Assembly: GCA_017990305.1 (NCBI GenBank)
Contig: JAGNOB010000001.1
Coordinates: 1 to 20,121, forward strand
DNA: 20,121 nucleotides
Reading direction: 5' to 3'
Source: Leucobacter sp.
GTDB lineage: Bacteria > Actinomycetota > Actinomycetes > Actinomycetales > Microbacteriaceae
Shown: one piece after another, positions 14,452 through 20,121 of the stretch
How positions within the stretch are numbered: the first letter of the stretch is position 1
Layout: each line of letters opens with the position of its first letter
The notes under the pieces: generated by a model
Database searches by the model: none
Told to the model about the DNA's origin: nothing
What the model saw: only the letters and a program-made list of their open reading frames with translations
Program-made: the position numbers and the translations under genes

Positions 14452-15882
14452 ATGATTTACCCTGATCTTGAGCTTGAGATCCCCGATGATCTCGGCCGGG
14501 TCCACTTCGTCGGCATCGGCGGCGCAGGAATGAGCGCGATCGCACACATGATGCACGCCGCTGGCGTCGAAGTGACCGGATCAGACCGCGGATCGAACTA
14601 CAGCACGCAGGCGCTGGAGTCCCTCGGTGTGCGCGTCGTTGAGGGGCACGCCGCAGAAAACGTCGGCGACGCCGACACGCTCGTCGTCACCGGGGCGCTA
14701 TCCCCTGAGAACCCCGAATACCTTCGAGCGCGCGAGCTCGGTCTGCCGGTGTTGCACCGTTCCCAGGCTCTCGCATGGCTCGCTCGCTCTCAGCGCCTCG
14801 TCGCGGTTGCAGGTGCGCACGGCAAGACCACGTCGACAGGCATGCTCGCGACCGCGCTGCGCGGCCTCGGGCAAGATCCCTCGTTCGTGAACGGCAGCGT
14901 CATCGCGGGAATTGGTGCGGCGTCCGCGGCCGGCACTGACGACCTCTTCGTTATCGAGGCCGACGAGAGCGACAAGTCGTTCCTCATCTACGACACGCAG
15001 GTCGCGCTCATTACGAACGTCGACCCCGAGCACCTCGATTTCTTCGGGTCTCGTGAGAACTTCATGGCGGCGTTCGTAGAGTTCGCGCGCGGGGCGAGTG
15101 AACTGCTCGTGATCTCGTCAGACGACCCCGGCGCGCTCGAGGTGCTCTCGAGCCTCCGGTCAGAGCACCCTGCCGATGCTGACGCGCCAGCGACTCCGGT
15201 GCGCACCTTCGGGTTCGCCCAGGACGCCGACGTGCGGATCGTCTCAGTCGACACGAGCGACCGCGCGATTCTGGAACTCGAGATCGACGGCGAACGGTTC
15301 ACCGAGCAGCTGGGCGTCTTTGGGCGCTACAACGCAGTGAATGCGGCCGGGGCGGTCGCGCTACTCACCGGCCTCGGCTTCGACCCGGGGGAGGCACTTC
15401 GCGCAGTTGCGGGCTTTACCGGCACACACCGCCGCTTTGAGTTTCACGGTGAGCCAGCTGGCGTGCGGGTCTACGACGACTACGCGCACCACCCGACTGA
15501 GGTCGCGGCGCTGCTCGAATCGGCGCGCAGCGTCGCAGGCGACGGCAAGCTGATCGTCGTGCACCAGCCGCACCTCTACAGTCGTACGCGCATGTTCCAT
15601 GAGGCCTTCGCGGCGGCATTCGCCGCCGCGGACCACACGTTCGTGCTGGAGATCGATGGGGTGCGCGAGGCGCCCGACCCCGCAACAACGGGGGCGCTCG
15701 TGACCGACGCGTTTGCCGACCGCAGCCGCGCGAGCTACGTCGAAGACTGGGACAGTGCGGTCGCGCAGGTCGTTGAGCTTGCCGAGCCAGGTGACCTCGT
15801 GCTTGTCGTTGGCGCAGGAACCGTGTATCGAATCGTGCCGCAGCTCATCGACGCGCTGAGCGGAACGCCCGGAGCCGCGTGA
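14452..15882 (+). CDS. murC: UDP-N-acetylmuramate--L-alanine ligase MurC
   Basis: MurC catalyses the first amino-acid addition, joining L-alanine to UDP-MurNAc. The 476 residues have the N-terminal nucleotide-fold motif [14 protein letters not shown] (18-31), the P-loop [11 protein letters not shown] (120-130), EADESDKSF (about 165-173), [10 protein letters not shown] (about 189-198) and the C-terminal [10 protein letters not shown] (342-351). All are diagnostic of MurC among the Mur ligases. The ATG at 14452 follows GAGGAGG at ideal spacing. Unlike the other mur genes here it is not overlapped upstream. It has its own 134-base leader after the MFS gene and its 3' end overlaps ftsQ by 4 bp (GTGA). 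Confidence 0.97.
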   Translation: MIYPDLELEIPDDLGRVHFVGIGGAGMSAIAHMMHAAGVEVTGSDRGSNYSTQALESLGVRVVEGHAAENVGDADTLVVTGALSPENPEYLRARELGLPVLHRSQALAWLARSQRLVAVAGAHGKTTSTGMLATALRGLGQDPSFVNGSVIAGIGAASAAGTDDLFVIEADESDKSFLIYDTQVALITNVDPEHLDFFGSRENFMAAFVEFARGASELLVISSDDPGALEVLSSLRSEHPADADAPATPVRTFGFAQDADVRIVSVDTSDRAILELEIDGERFTEQLGVFGRYNAVNAAGAVALLTGLGFDPGEALRAVAGFTGTHRRFEFHGEPAGVRVYDDYAHHPTEVAALLESARSVAGDGKLIVVHQPHLYSRTRMFHEAFAAAFAAADHTFVLEIDGVREAPDPATTGALVTDAFADRSRASYVEDWDSAVAQVVELAEPGDLVLVVGAGTVYRIVPQLIDALSGTPGAA

Positions 15883-17054
15883 AACGGCCCGGCGGCTTCG
15901 ACAAACGGGCAGAACGCGAGCGACAGCCCGAGCCCGACGCTGCCGAAAAGCGCGGCAGACAGCCGCGCGAAAAGCAGGAGACGGGCACCCCACCTGACGG
16001 CCACGGAGTCGCCGCCCCGCCGGAACCAGCAACGGGGGAGCCTGTCGCGGTCGCCAAACGCCCTGGCGTGCTCGACAGGCTGAGTAGTGTCGGTCGCACG
16101 GTGCGGCCGGGAGCTCGCACCGGTGGGGGAGCTGAGACGGGATCAGGCGTCGAATCAGGCGGTAGCGACACTGCCGCGTCGGATGCCGGAGTGCCCGACG
16201 CTGACCAGACTGAGACGGCTGCCCTCGCTCCCGCCGGGAGCCGGGGCATGCTCCAGCTCCGACGAGAGCCCCGCGAAGTTGACCAGGTGAAGGCCGCAGA
16301 GAAACGGTTGCGCGTGGCCGAGCAACGCAGCAAACGCCGCCAGCGCCGCGAGACCCGTCGCTTCACGTCGGGGGCACGGCGCCGGCGGAGGCGCGTGTTC
16401 ATCGTGCTCGGCACGATTGCCGGGCTTGTCCTGTTTGTGCTGCTTGGCACGCTGACCCCGATCATGTCGGTTCGCGACATCAAGATTGAGGGCGCAACGA
16501 CTGTCGATGTCGAGGAGATTACGGCTGCGCTGAGCGAGTTCGACGGCGTTCCGCTCGCGCTCGTCGACGAGAACGACGTGCTGCGGGCGCTCGAAGGCTT
16601 TCCGCTTATCCAGCGCTTCGCTGTAGAGCGCGTGCCGCCCAGCACACTGGTTGTGCGTATAGAGGAGCGGGTTCCCACGATCGCGCTGCAGGAAGGCGAC
16701 GCCTTCCGGCTGTACGACGCCGCAGGGGTGCTCGTCGGGGAGGTCGCGGAGCGCCCTGAGGGGGTGCCGCTCGGCGGTGAAGGCTTGCAGGTAACCTCCT
16801 CCAAGGGGTTCCTCGCAGCTTCGGAGGTTGTGCGTGACATGCCAGCCTCGCTGCGGGCGCAGCTTGCCTCAGTGAATGCGGTGAGCGGGCAGGACGTGAC
16901 GTTGAATCTTGCATCTGGCATCGAAGTGTTCTGGGGAAACCCCGACGAGACGAAGCGAAAATCACTTGTGCTCGAAACAATGCTCGTCTCGCTGAAGGAT
17001 CGACCGGTGACCCATATCGACGTCTCGTCGACCGAGTCACCGATCTTCAAGTAA
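15879..17054 (+). CDS. ftsQ: Cell division protein FtsQ (POTRA domain)
   Basis: FtsQ is a bitopic divisome scaffold that binds FtsL and FtsB/DivIC. The 391 residues are unusual for their long cytoplasmic N-terminus. Residues 1-172 are rich in charged residues, Gly and Pro, and look disordered up to an Arg/Lys-rich stretch that ends in RRRRR. One transmembrane helix follows (about 173-192). The POTRA domain begins at [13 protein letters not shown] (198-210), and [20 protein letters not shown] (about 249-268) is the standard FtsQ continuation. The start is the GTG at 15879 in a GTGA overlap with murC. Internal starts would shorten the tail, but the overlap argues for the long form. It is the last gene before the ftsZ promoter region. 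Confidence 0.93.
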   Translation: MKRPGGFDKRAERERQPEPDAAEKRGRQPREKQETGTPPDGHGVAAPPEPATGEPVAVAKRPGVLDRLSSVGRTVRPGARTGGGAETGSGVESGGSDTAASDAGVPDADQTETAALAPAGSRGMLQLRREPREVDQVKAAEKRLRVAEQRSKRRQRRETRRFTSGARRRRRRVFIVLGTIAGLVLFVLLGTLTPIMSVRDIKIEGATTVDVEEITAALSEFDGVPLALVDENDVLRALEGFPLIQRFAVERVPPSTLVVRIEERVPTIALQEGDAFRLYDAAGVLVGEVAERPEGVPLGGEGLQVTSSKGFLAASEVVRDMPASLRAQLASVNAVSGQDVTLNLASGIEVFWGNPDETKRKSLVLETMLVSLKDRPVTHIDVSSTESPIFK

Positions 17055-17099
17055 CTTCGCGGCGTGTCGACGGGGTTGTCAGGGGTGCGAGCCATAACG

Positions 17100-17127
17100 T
17101 TGAGACGAAAGCGTATACGGCAATACT
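17100..17127 (+). promoter_or_regulatory. Candidate ftsZ promoter
   Basis: TTGAGA (17100-17105) and AATACT (17122-17127) are separated by 16 bases and resemble sigma-70-type -35 and -10 boxes (5/6 and 4/6 matches). Transcription would start near 17134, inside the AACTTT repeat region. A second, weaker candidate is TAACGT (17095-17100), whose nearest -35-like TTGTCA (17076-17081) is only 13 bases away. Confidence 0.4.
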
Positions 17128-17175
17128 AACTTTGAAGTTCAAGTAGAACTTTAATGTTGCTCGAACTTTAGAGTT
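17128..17175 (+). repeat. AT-rich AACTTT repeats upstream of ftsZ
   Basis: AACTTT occurs three times in direct orientation, at 17128, 17147 and 17164. The interrupted palindrome TTGAA-G-TTCAA (17132-17142) overlaps the first copy, and AGAGTT ends the region. The stretch is strikingly AT-rich for this genome. It may be an operator or a structured leader immediately ahead of the ftsZ ribosome binding site GAGGGGAC (17175-17182). Confidence 0.5.
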
Positions 17176-17186
17176 GAGGGGACCAG

Positions 17187-18380
17187 GTGGCCATGAACCA
17201 GAACTACCTCGCGGTGATCAAGGTTGTGGGAGTCGGTGGCGGCGGAGTCAACGCTGTGAACCGCATGATTGAGCTCGGCCTTCGCGGCGTCGAGTTCATT
17301 GCGGTGAATACCGATGCCCAGGCACTGCTCCTCAGCGACGCAGATGTGAAGCTCGATGTCGGCCGTGAGCTGACCCGCGGGCTCGGCGCAGGCGCCGACC
17401 CCGAGGTTGGCCGCCGCGCAGCTGAGGATCACGCGGAAGAGATCGAGGAGGCGCTCGCGGGCGCCGACATGGTGTTCGTCACCGCTGGCGAGGGCGGCGG
17501 AACCGGCACCGGTGCCGCACCCGTGGTCGCGCGGATCGCGAAGTCGATCGGTGCGCTCACCATCGGTGTCGTTACCCGACCCTTCAGCTTTGAGGGCAAG
17601 CGCCGCGCTGCCCAGGCCGACGCCGGCGTGAACACGTTGCGCGAGGCCGTCGATACGCTCATCGTCGTTCCCAACGACCGCCTTCTCGAGATCAGCGAGC
17701 CCGGCATCAGCATGATCGACGCCTTTGCGGCCGCCGATCAGGTGCTCCTCGCGGGTGTCCAGGGCATCACTGACCTCATCACCACCCCGGGCCTGATCAA
17801 CCTCGACTTCGCAGACGTGAAGTCGGTCATGCAGGGCGCGGGTTCTGCCCTCATGGGCATCGGTTCCGCACGTGGAGCGGATCGCGCCATCAAGGCCGCT
17901 GAGCTCGCCGTCGCTTCGCCGCTGCTCGAAGCCTCGATTGAGGGCGCGCACGGCGTGCTGTTCTCGATCCAGGGCTCCTCGAACCTCGCCCTGAGCGAGA
18001 TCACCGAGGCGTCCACGCTCGTGCAGGACGTCGTGCACCCGGAAGCAAACATCATCTTCGGTACCGTCATCGACGAAACCCTCGGCGATGAGGTGCGTGT
18101 CACCGTCATTGCTGCTGGCTTTGACGACGAGCCAGTCGTTCAGACTCGCACTGCCGCGGCTGATCGTGGCCGTCGCGCAGGTCACGTCGAGAGCATCGAA
18201 GAGGCATCCGCAGCGAGTGCTGTCGGCGCACGCGCAACGGCGGTCGACGCCGAGCGTGCACCGGAGTCCGCCGAGTTTGGTGGGGCGCTTGCGCACCCGC
18301 CCGTGGAGGAGCAGCTGCGTGACCCCGCGTTCGACGGTGACGATGACGATGACCTCGACATCCCGGCCTTCCTGCGGTAG
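17187..18380 (+). CDS. ftsZ: Cell division protein FtsZ
   Basis: FtsZ is the tubulin-like GTPase that polymerises into the division ring. The 397 residues have the nucleotide-binding N-terminus [15 protein letters not shown] (12-26), the tubulin signature GGGTGTG (103-109) and the T7 synergy loop [11 protein letters not shown] (205-215) that completes the GTPase site of the neighbouring subunit. A variable linker of about 65 residues leads to the C-terminal peptide [13 protein letters not shown] (385-397), which binds SepF in actinobacteria. GTG 17187 is preferred over the in-frame ATG 17193 because GAGGGGAC (17175-17182) lies 4 bases before the GTG and 10 before the ATG. The gene has its own promoter-like region, and yggS follows 9 bases after the stop. 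Confidence 0.98.
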   Translation: MAMNQNYLAVIKVVGVGGGGVNAVNRMIELGLRGVEFIAVNTDAQALLLSDADVKLDVGRELTRGLGAGADPEVGRRAAEDHAEEIEEALAGADMVFVTAGEGGGTGTGAAPVVARIAKSIGALTIGVVTRPFSFEGKRRAAQADAGVNTLREAVDTLIVVPNDRLLEISEPGISMIDAFAAADQVLLAGVQGITDLITTPGLINLDFADVKSVMQGAGSALMGIGSARGADRAIKAAELAVASPLLEASIEGAHGVLFSIQGSSNLALSEITEASTLVQDVVHPEANIIFGTVIDETLGDEVRVTVIAAGFDDEPVVQTRTAAADRGRRAGHVESIEEASAASAVGARATAVDAERAPESAEFGGALAHPPVEEQLRDPAFDGDDDDDLDIPAFLR

Positions 18381-18389
18381 GCGGATGTT

Positions 18390-19088
18390 GTGAGCGTGTC
18401 TGAGGCATCGCCGGCGTACGAAGGTCTCGCGGAGCGGCTGCACGGGGTGCAGGCAGGCATCGTTGACGCCTGCCGCGCCGCCGGGCGGTCTGCCGACGAG
18501 ACGACGCTGATCGTCGTCACGAAGTTCCACCCGGCGAGCCTCGTCGAAGCCCTCGCGGGTCTCGGGGTGCGCGACGTCGGAGAGAATCGGCATCAGGAAG
18601 CGCAGGAAAAATCCGCTTCGCTGGCCGGTCTTGACGTGAACTGGCACTACATCGGCCAACTGCAGACTAAGAAGGCCAGGCAAGCGGCGCAATACGCGTC
18701 GGCTATCCACTCGATCGACCGCGCGCGGCTTGTCGACGCGCTCGCCGGCGTCGATAAGCAACTCGACGTCTTCCTGCAGATCAACCTGACAGATGACCCC
18801 GGCCGCGGCGGCGCTGCTCCGACTGAGATTGAATCGCTCACTGAGCAGATTCTCGGCGCCGACGCTCTCACGCTTCGCGGAGTCATGGCGGTTGCGCCGC
18901 TTGAGGAGCCCGCGGCTTCGGCGTTCGAGCGTCTCGCGGGATACTCCGAGCGGGTGCGCTCCCTTGCTCCGGGCGCCACAGCGATTTCTGCCGGTATGAC
19001 GCACGATTACGCTGAGGCAATTGCGGCCGGTGCGACACACCTGCGAATCGGGAGTGCAATCACCGGAAACCGCCCCGATGCCAGATAG
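18390..19088 (+). CDS. yggS: YggS/PLPBP-family pyridoxal phosphate homeostasis protein
   Basis: This is a PLP-binding TIM-barrel protein of the YggS/PROSC family, thought to buffer pyridoxal phosphate and affect amino-acid balance; it has no established enzymatic activity. The 232 residues carry the PLP lysine in VVTKFHP (K45), GENRHQEAQEK (about 68-78), WHYIGQLQTKKAR (about 88-100) and the C-terminal SAGMTHDYAEAIAAGATHLRIG, the family phosphate-binding region. The start is GTG 18390, with GGCGGA just upstream; GTG 18396 is an alternative. Its place between ftsZ and sepF is conserved in Gram-positive bacteria. A pgeF/yfiH (laccase-domain) gene, often found between ftsZ and yggS, is absent. 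Confidence 0.94.
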   Translation: MSVSEASPAYEGLAERLHGVQAGIVDACRAAGRSADETTLIVVTKFHPASLVEALAGLGVRDVGENRHQEAQEKSASLAGLDVNWHYIGQLQTKKARQAAQYASAIHSIDRARLVDALAGVDKQLDVFLQINLTDDPGRGGAAPTEIESLTEQILGADALTLRGVMAVAPLEEPAASAFERLAGYSERVRSLAPGATAISAGMTHDYAEAIAAGATHLRIGSAITGNRPDAR

Positions 19089-19118
19089 TCTCGAGGCACA
19101 CAACCGTTGGGAGAACAG

Positions 19119-19604
19119 ATGAGCAACCCGTTGAAGAAGACAATGGTGTTCCTCGGACTAGCCGAGGAAGGCCTTGAAGAAGAGCCTGTCGCTCAGGCAA
19201 CGCCCGAGCGCGAGCCGGCTCCCTCGGCACCCACCGCGGTGAAGCCGAATCAAGCGGCTCGCCCGCCCGTTGCTCCACTGCGCCGGGTCACCCCTGTCCG
19301 TAACCAGTCCCCACAGGCAATGAACGAAATCTTTACGGTTCACCCCACCGCATACCGCGACGCCCAGGTGATCGCCGAGAGCTTCCGTGACGGCATCCCC
19401 GTCATCATGAACCTCTCCCGCATGAGTGACGAGGAGGCCAAACGCCTTATCGACTTCTCAAGCGGGCTCACGCTCGGGCTGAACGGTCGTATCGAGCGCG
19501 TCACCAGTAAGGTGTTCCTCCTCACGCCGGAGCACATCGAAGTGGGCAGTGACGAGCCGGTGACTGAAGCCGACGATTCGTTCTTCGTAGCACCCTCCGC
19601 ATAG
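19119..19604 (+). CDS. sepF: Cell division protein SepF
   Basis: SepF anchors FtsZ to the membrane in bacteria lacking FtsA. The 161-residue protein starts with an N-terminal segment, [14 protein letters not shown], suited to be the membrane-binding helix. A Pro/Ala-rich linker follows (about 20-67) and then the SepF domain (about 70-143). That domain contains [20 protein letters not shown] (80-99) and [17 protein letters not shown] (112-128), the FtsZ-binding and dimer fold. The ATG at 19119 follows GGGAGA at good spacing; an in-frame TTG at 19107 is unlikely. No ftsA gene is present, which agrees with SepF as the FtsZ anchor. Its stop TAG shares one base with the yggT GTG. Confidence 0.96.
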   Translation: MSNPLKKTMVFLGLAEEGLEEEPVAQATPEREPAPSAPTAVKPNQAARPPVAPLRRVTPVRNQSPQAMNEIFTVHPTAYRDAQVIAESFRDGIPVIMNLSRMSDEEAKRLIDFSSGLTLGLNGRIERVTSKVFLLTPEHIEVGSDEPVTEADDSFFVAPSA

Positions 19605-19900
19605 TGGAAATTCTGTACATACTCGGAACCGTAGTCAGCATCGCGCTGCGGCTCTTTATCCTCATGCTCTGGGCGCGGTTTATCCTTGACTGGGTGATGG
19701 TTCTTGCCCGTGGGTTCCGCCCGAAGGGCGTGCTCGCAATCATTGTCGAGGCCGTATTCACAGTCACTGACCCGCCCATTCGGTTGTTCCGCAAGGTGCT
19801 TCCGCCCATCCGGCTTGGCCAGGTAGCGCTTGACCTTGGCTGGTTCCTCACCATGTTTGCTTGCCTTATTTTGCTCAGGATTATCCCGAGCTGGGTGTAA
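19604..19900 (+). CDS. YggT family membrane protein
   Basis: This is a 98-residue YggT-family integral membrane protein with two hydrophobic helices (about 5-30 and 73-94). They flank the conserved TDPPIRLFRKVLPPIR loop (55-70). The function is not established; a link to division or membrane homeostasis is suggested by its constant location between sepF and divIVA in Gram-positives. The GTG start at 19604 overlaps the last base of the sepF stop codon, which suggests translational coupling. The length is typical for the single-repeat actinobacterial form. Confidence 0.93.
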   Translation: MEILYILGTVVSIALRLFILMLWARFILDWVMVLARGFRPKGVLAIIVEAVFTVTDPPIRLFRKVLPPIRLGQVALDLGWFLTMFACLILLRIIPSWV

Positions 19901-19923
19901 ACCCCGTAAGCTCAATGAGAGTT

Positions 19924-19932
19924 TGCTAGCTT
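19924..19932 (+). promoter_or_regulatory. Candidate extended -10 promoter for wag31
   Basis: TGC-TAGCTT (19924-19932) combines the TGN extension with a TANNNT hexamer. Transcription would start near 19939, giving a leader of about 43 bases whose first element is the hairpin at 19942-19957. No -35 is evident. The element lies in the 81-base gap after yggT. Confidence 0.35.
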
Positions 19933-19941
19933 TGACGTGTT

Positions 19942-19957
19942 GATCGCGTAAGCGATC
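19942..19957 (+). promoter_or_regulatory. 5' leader hairpin upstream of wag31
   Basis: GATCGC-GTAA-GCGATC is a perfect 6-bp stem with a GNRA-type tetraloop. No T-tract follows, so it is not an intrinsic terminator. If the 19924-19932 promoter is real, the hairpin sits at the very 5' end of the mRNA, where such structures often stabilise transcripts. Confidence 0.4.
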
Positions 19958-19981
19958 CTTCCGACAGAAAGAGATTTAACG

Positions 19982-20121
19982 ATGGCCCTAACTCCTGAAG
20001 ATGTAGTGAATCAGAAGTTCACGATCACGAAGTTCCGTGATGGCTACGATCTCGATCAGGTCGATGACTTCCTGGACACGGTCGTCGAAGAGATCCGCCA
20101 GCGCGACGCCGAGAAGCAGGA
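19982..20121 (+). CDS. wag31: DivIVA/Wag31 polar growth protein (N-terminal part, runs off window)
   Basis: DivIVA/Wag31 is a coiled-coil protein that senses negative membrane curvature and organises polar cell-wall synthesis in actinobacteria. Only the first 46 residues are in the window: MALTPEDVVNQKFTITKF, then GYDLDQVDDFLDTVVEEI and the start of the coiled coil. These match the conserved lipid-binding N-terminal domain (LTPxDV, F-x(n)-GYD-x-x-VD-x-FL). The ATG at 19982 is preceded by the purine-rich AGAAAGAGA (19965-19973). As in other actinobacteria it closes the dcw cluster after sepF and yggT, here with an 81-base leader that may carry its own promoter. Confidence 0.95.
   Translation, partial: MALTPEDVVNQKFTITKFRDGYDLDQVDDFLDTVVEEIRQRDAEKQ

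Noticed and set aside
15845..17095. 416-codon minus-strand frame opposite ftsQ, rich in Ser, Thr and Arg
   Set aside because: It is antisense to ftsQ, whose transmembrane helix and POTRA motifs are clear. The Ser/Arg-rich composition is a codon-bias artefact.
17151..19103. 650-codon open frame on the minus strand opposite ftsZ and yggS
   Set aside because: It lies fully antisense to two unmistakable genes, has no recognisable motif, and is the expected product of strong GC3 bias, which removes stops from the opposite strand.
1..20121. Search for CRISPR arrays, insertion sequences, tRNA/rRNA genes or prophage parts
   Set aside because: No regularly spaced repeats, transposase-like frames, inverted terminal repeats or tRNA-like cloverleaf sequences were noticed by eye; nearly all the DNA is accounted for by conserved dcw genes.

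Overview
The window is a nearly complete division and cell-wall (dcw) gene cluster from a high-GC Gram-positive actinobacterium. The gene order mraZ-rsmH-ftsL-ftsI-murE-murF-mraY-murD-ftsW-murG-(MFS)-murC-ftsQ-ftsZ-yggS-sepF-yggT-wag31, the lack of ftsA, the presence of sepF and a DivIVA/Wag31 protein, frequent GTG starts and strong GC3 bias all point to Actinomycetota. Protein flavour (FtsL, FtsI, MurG, a divergent MurE) suggests family Microbacteriaceae, perhaps a Leucobacter-like organism. That genus guess is from memory, not from an alignment.

Layout. Positions 1-598 (minus) hold the 5' two-thirds of a polyprenyl diphosphate synthase, which would make isoprenoid diphosphates. Divergent from it is a small DUF3040 membrane protein (671-1039) closed by a clear intrinsic terminator (1081-1113). 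A 314-base intergenic region (1040-1353) follows and carries two clusters of MraZ-box-like 10-bp repeats in opposite orientation, the likely control point of the cluster. From 1354 to 13095 a tightly packed run encodes MraZ, the 16S rRNA methyltransferase RsmH, the divisome proteins FtsL, FtsI and FtsW, and the enzymes of lipid II synthesis MurE, MurF, MraY, MurD and MurG. Four junctions in this run overlap by 4 bp (ATGA/GTGA), implying translational coupling; murC/ftsQ is a fifth.

An MFS transporter gene (about 13073-14317) sits between murG and murC, where no gene is usually found. It is followed by a strong GC hairpin and a structured 134-bp leader before murC (14452-15882) and ftsQ (15879-17054). 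An AT-rich 130-bp promoter/operator-like region precedes ftsZ (17187-18380). Then come a PLP-homeostasis protein (yggS/PLPBP family), sepF, a YggT-family membrane protein, and the first 46 codons of wag31/divIVA at the right edge.

Functionally, MurC, MurD, MurE and MurF build UDP-MurNAc-pentapeptide. MraY and MurG turn it into lipid II, FtsW and FtsI polymerise and crosslink it at the septum, FtsL and FtsQ scaffold that complex, FtsZ with SepF forms and anchors the ring, and Wag31 directs polar growth. No mobile element, CRISPR array, tRNA or rRNA was seen. The points most worth a second look are the inverted MraZ-box clusters, a divergent MurE whose substrate-recognition motif is not DNPR, the MFS gene inside the cluster, hairpins that overlap or adjoin ribosome binding sites (rsmH, murC), and the repeat-rich ftsZ upstream region.
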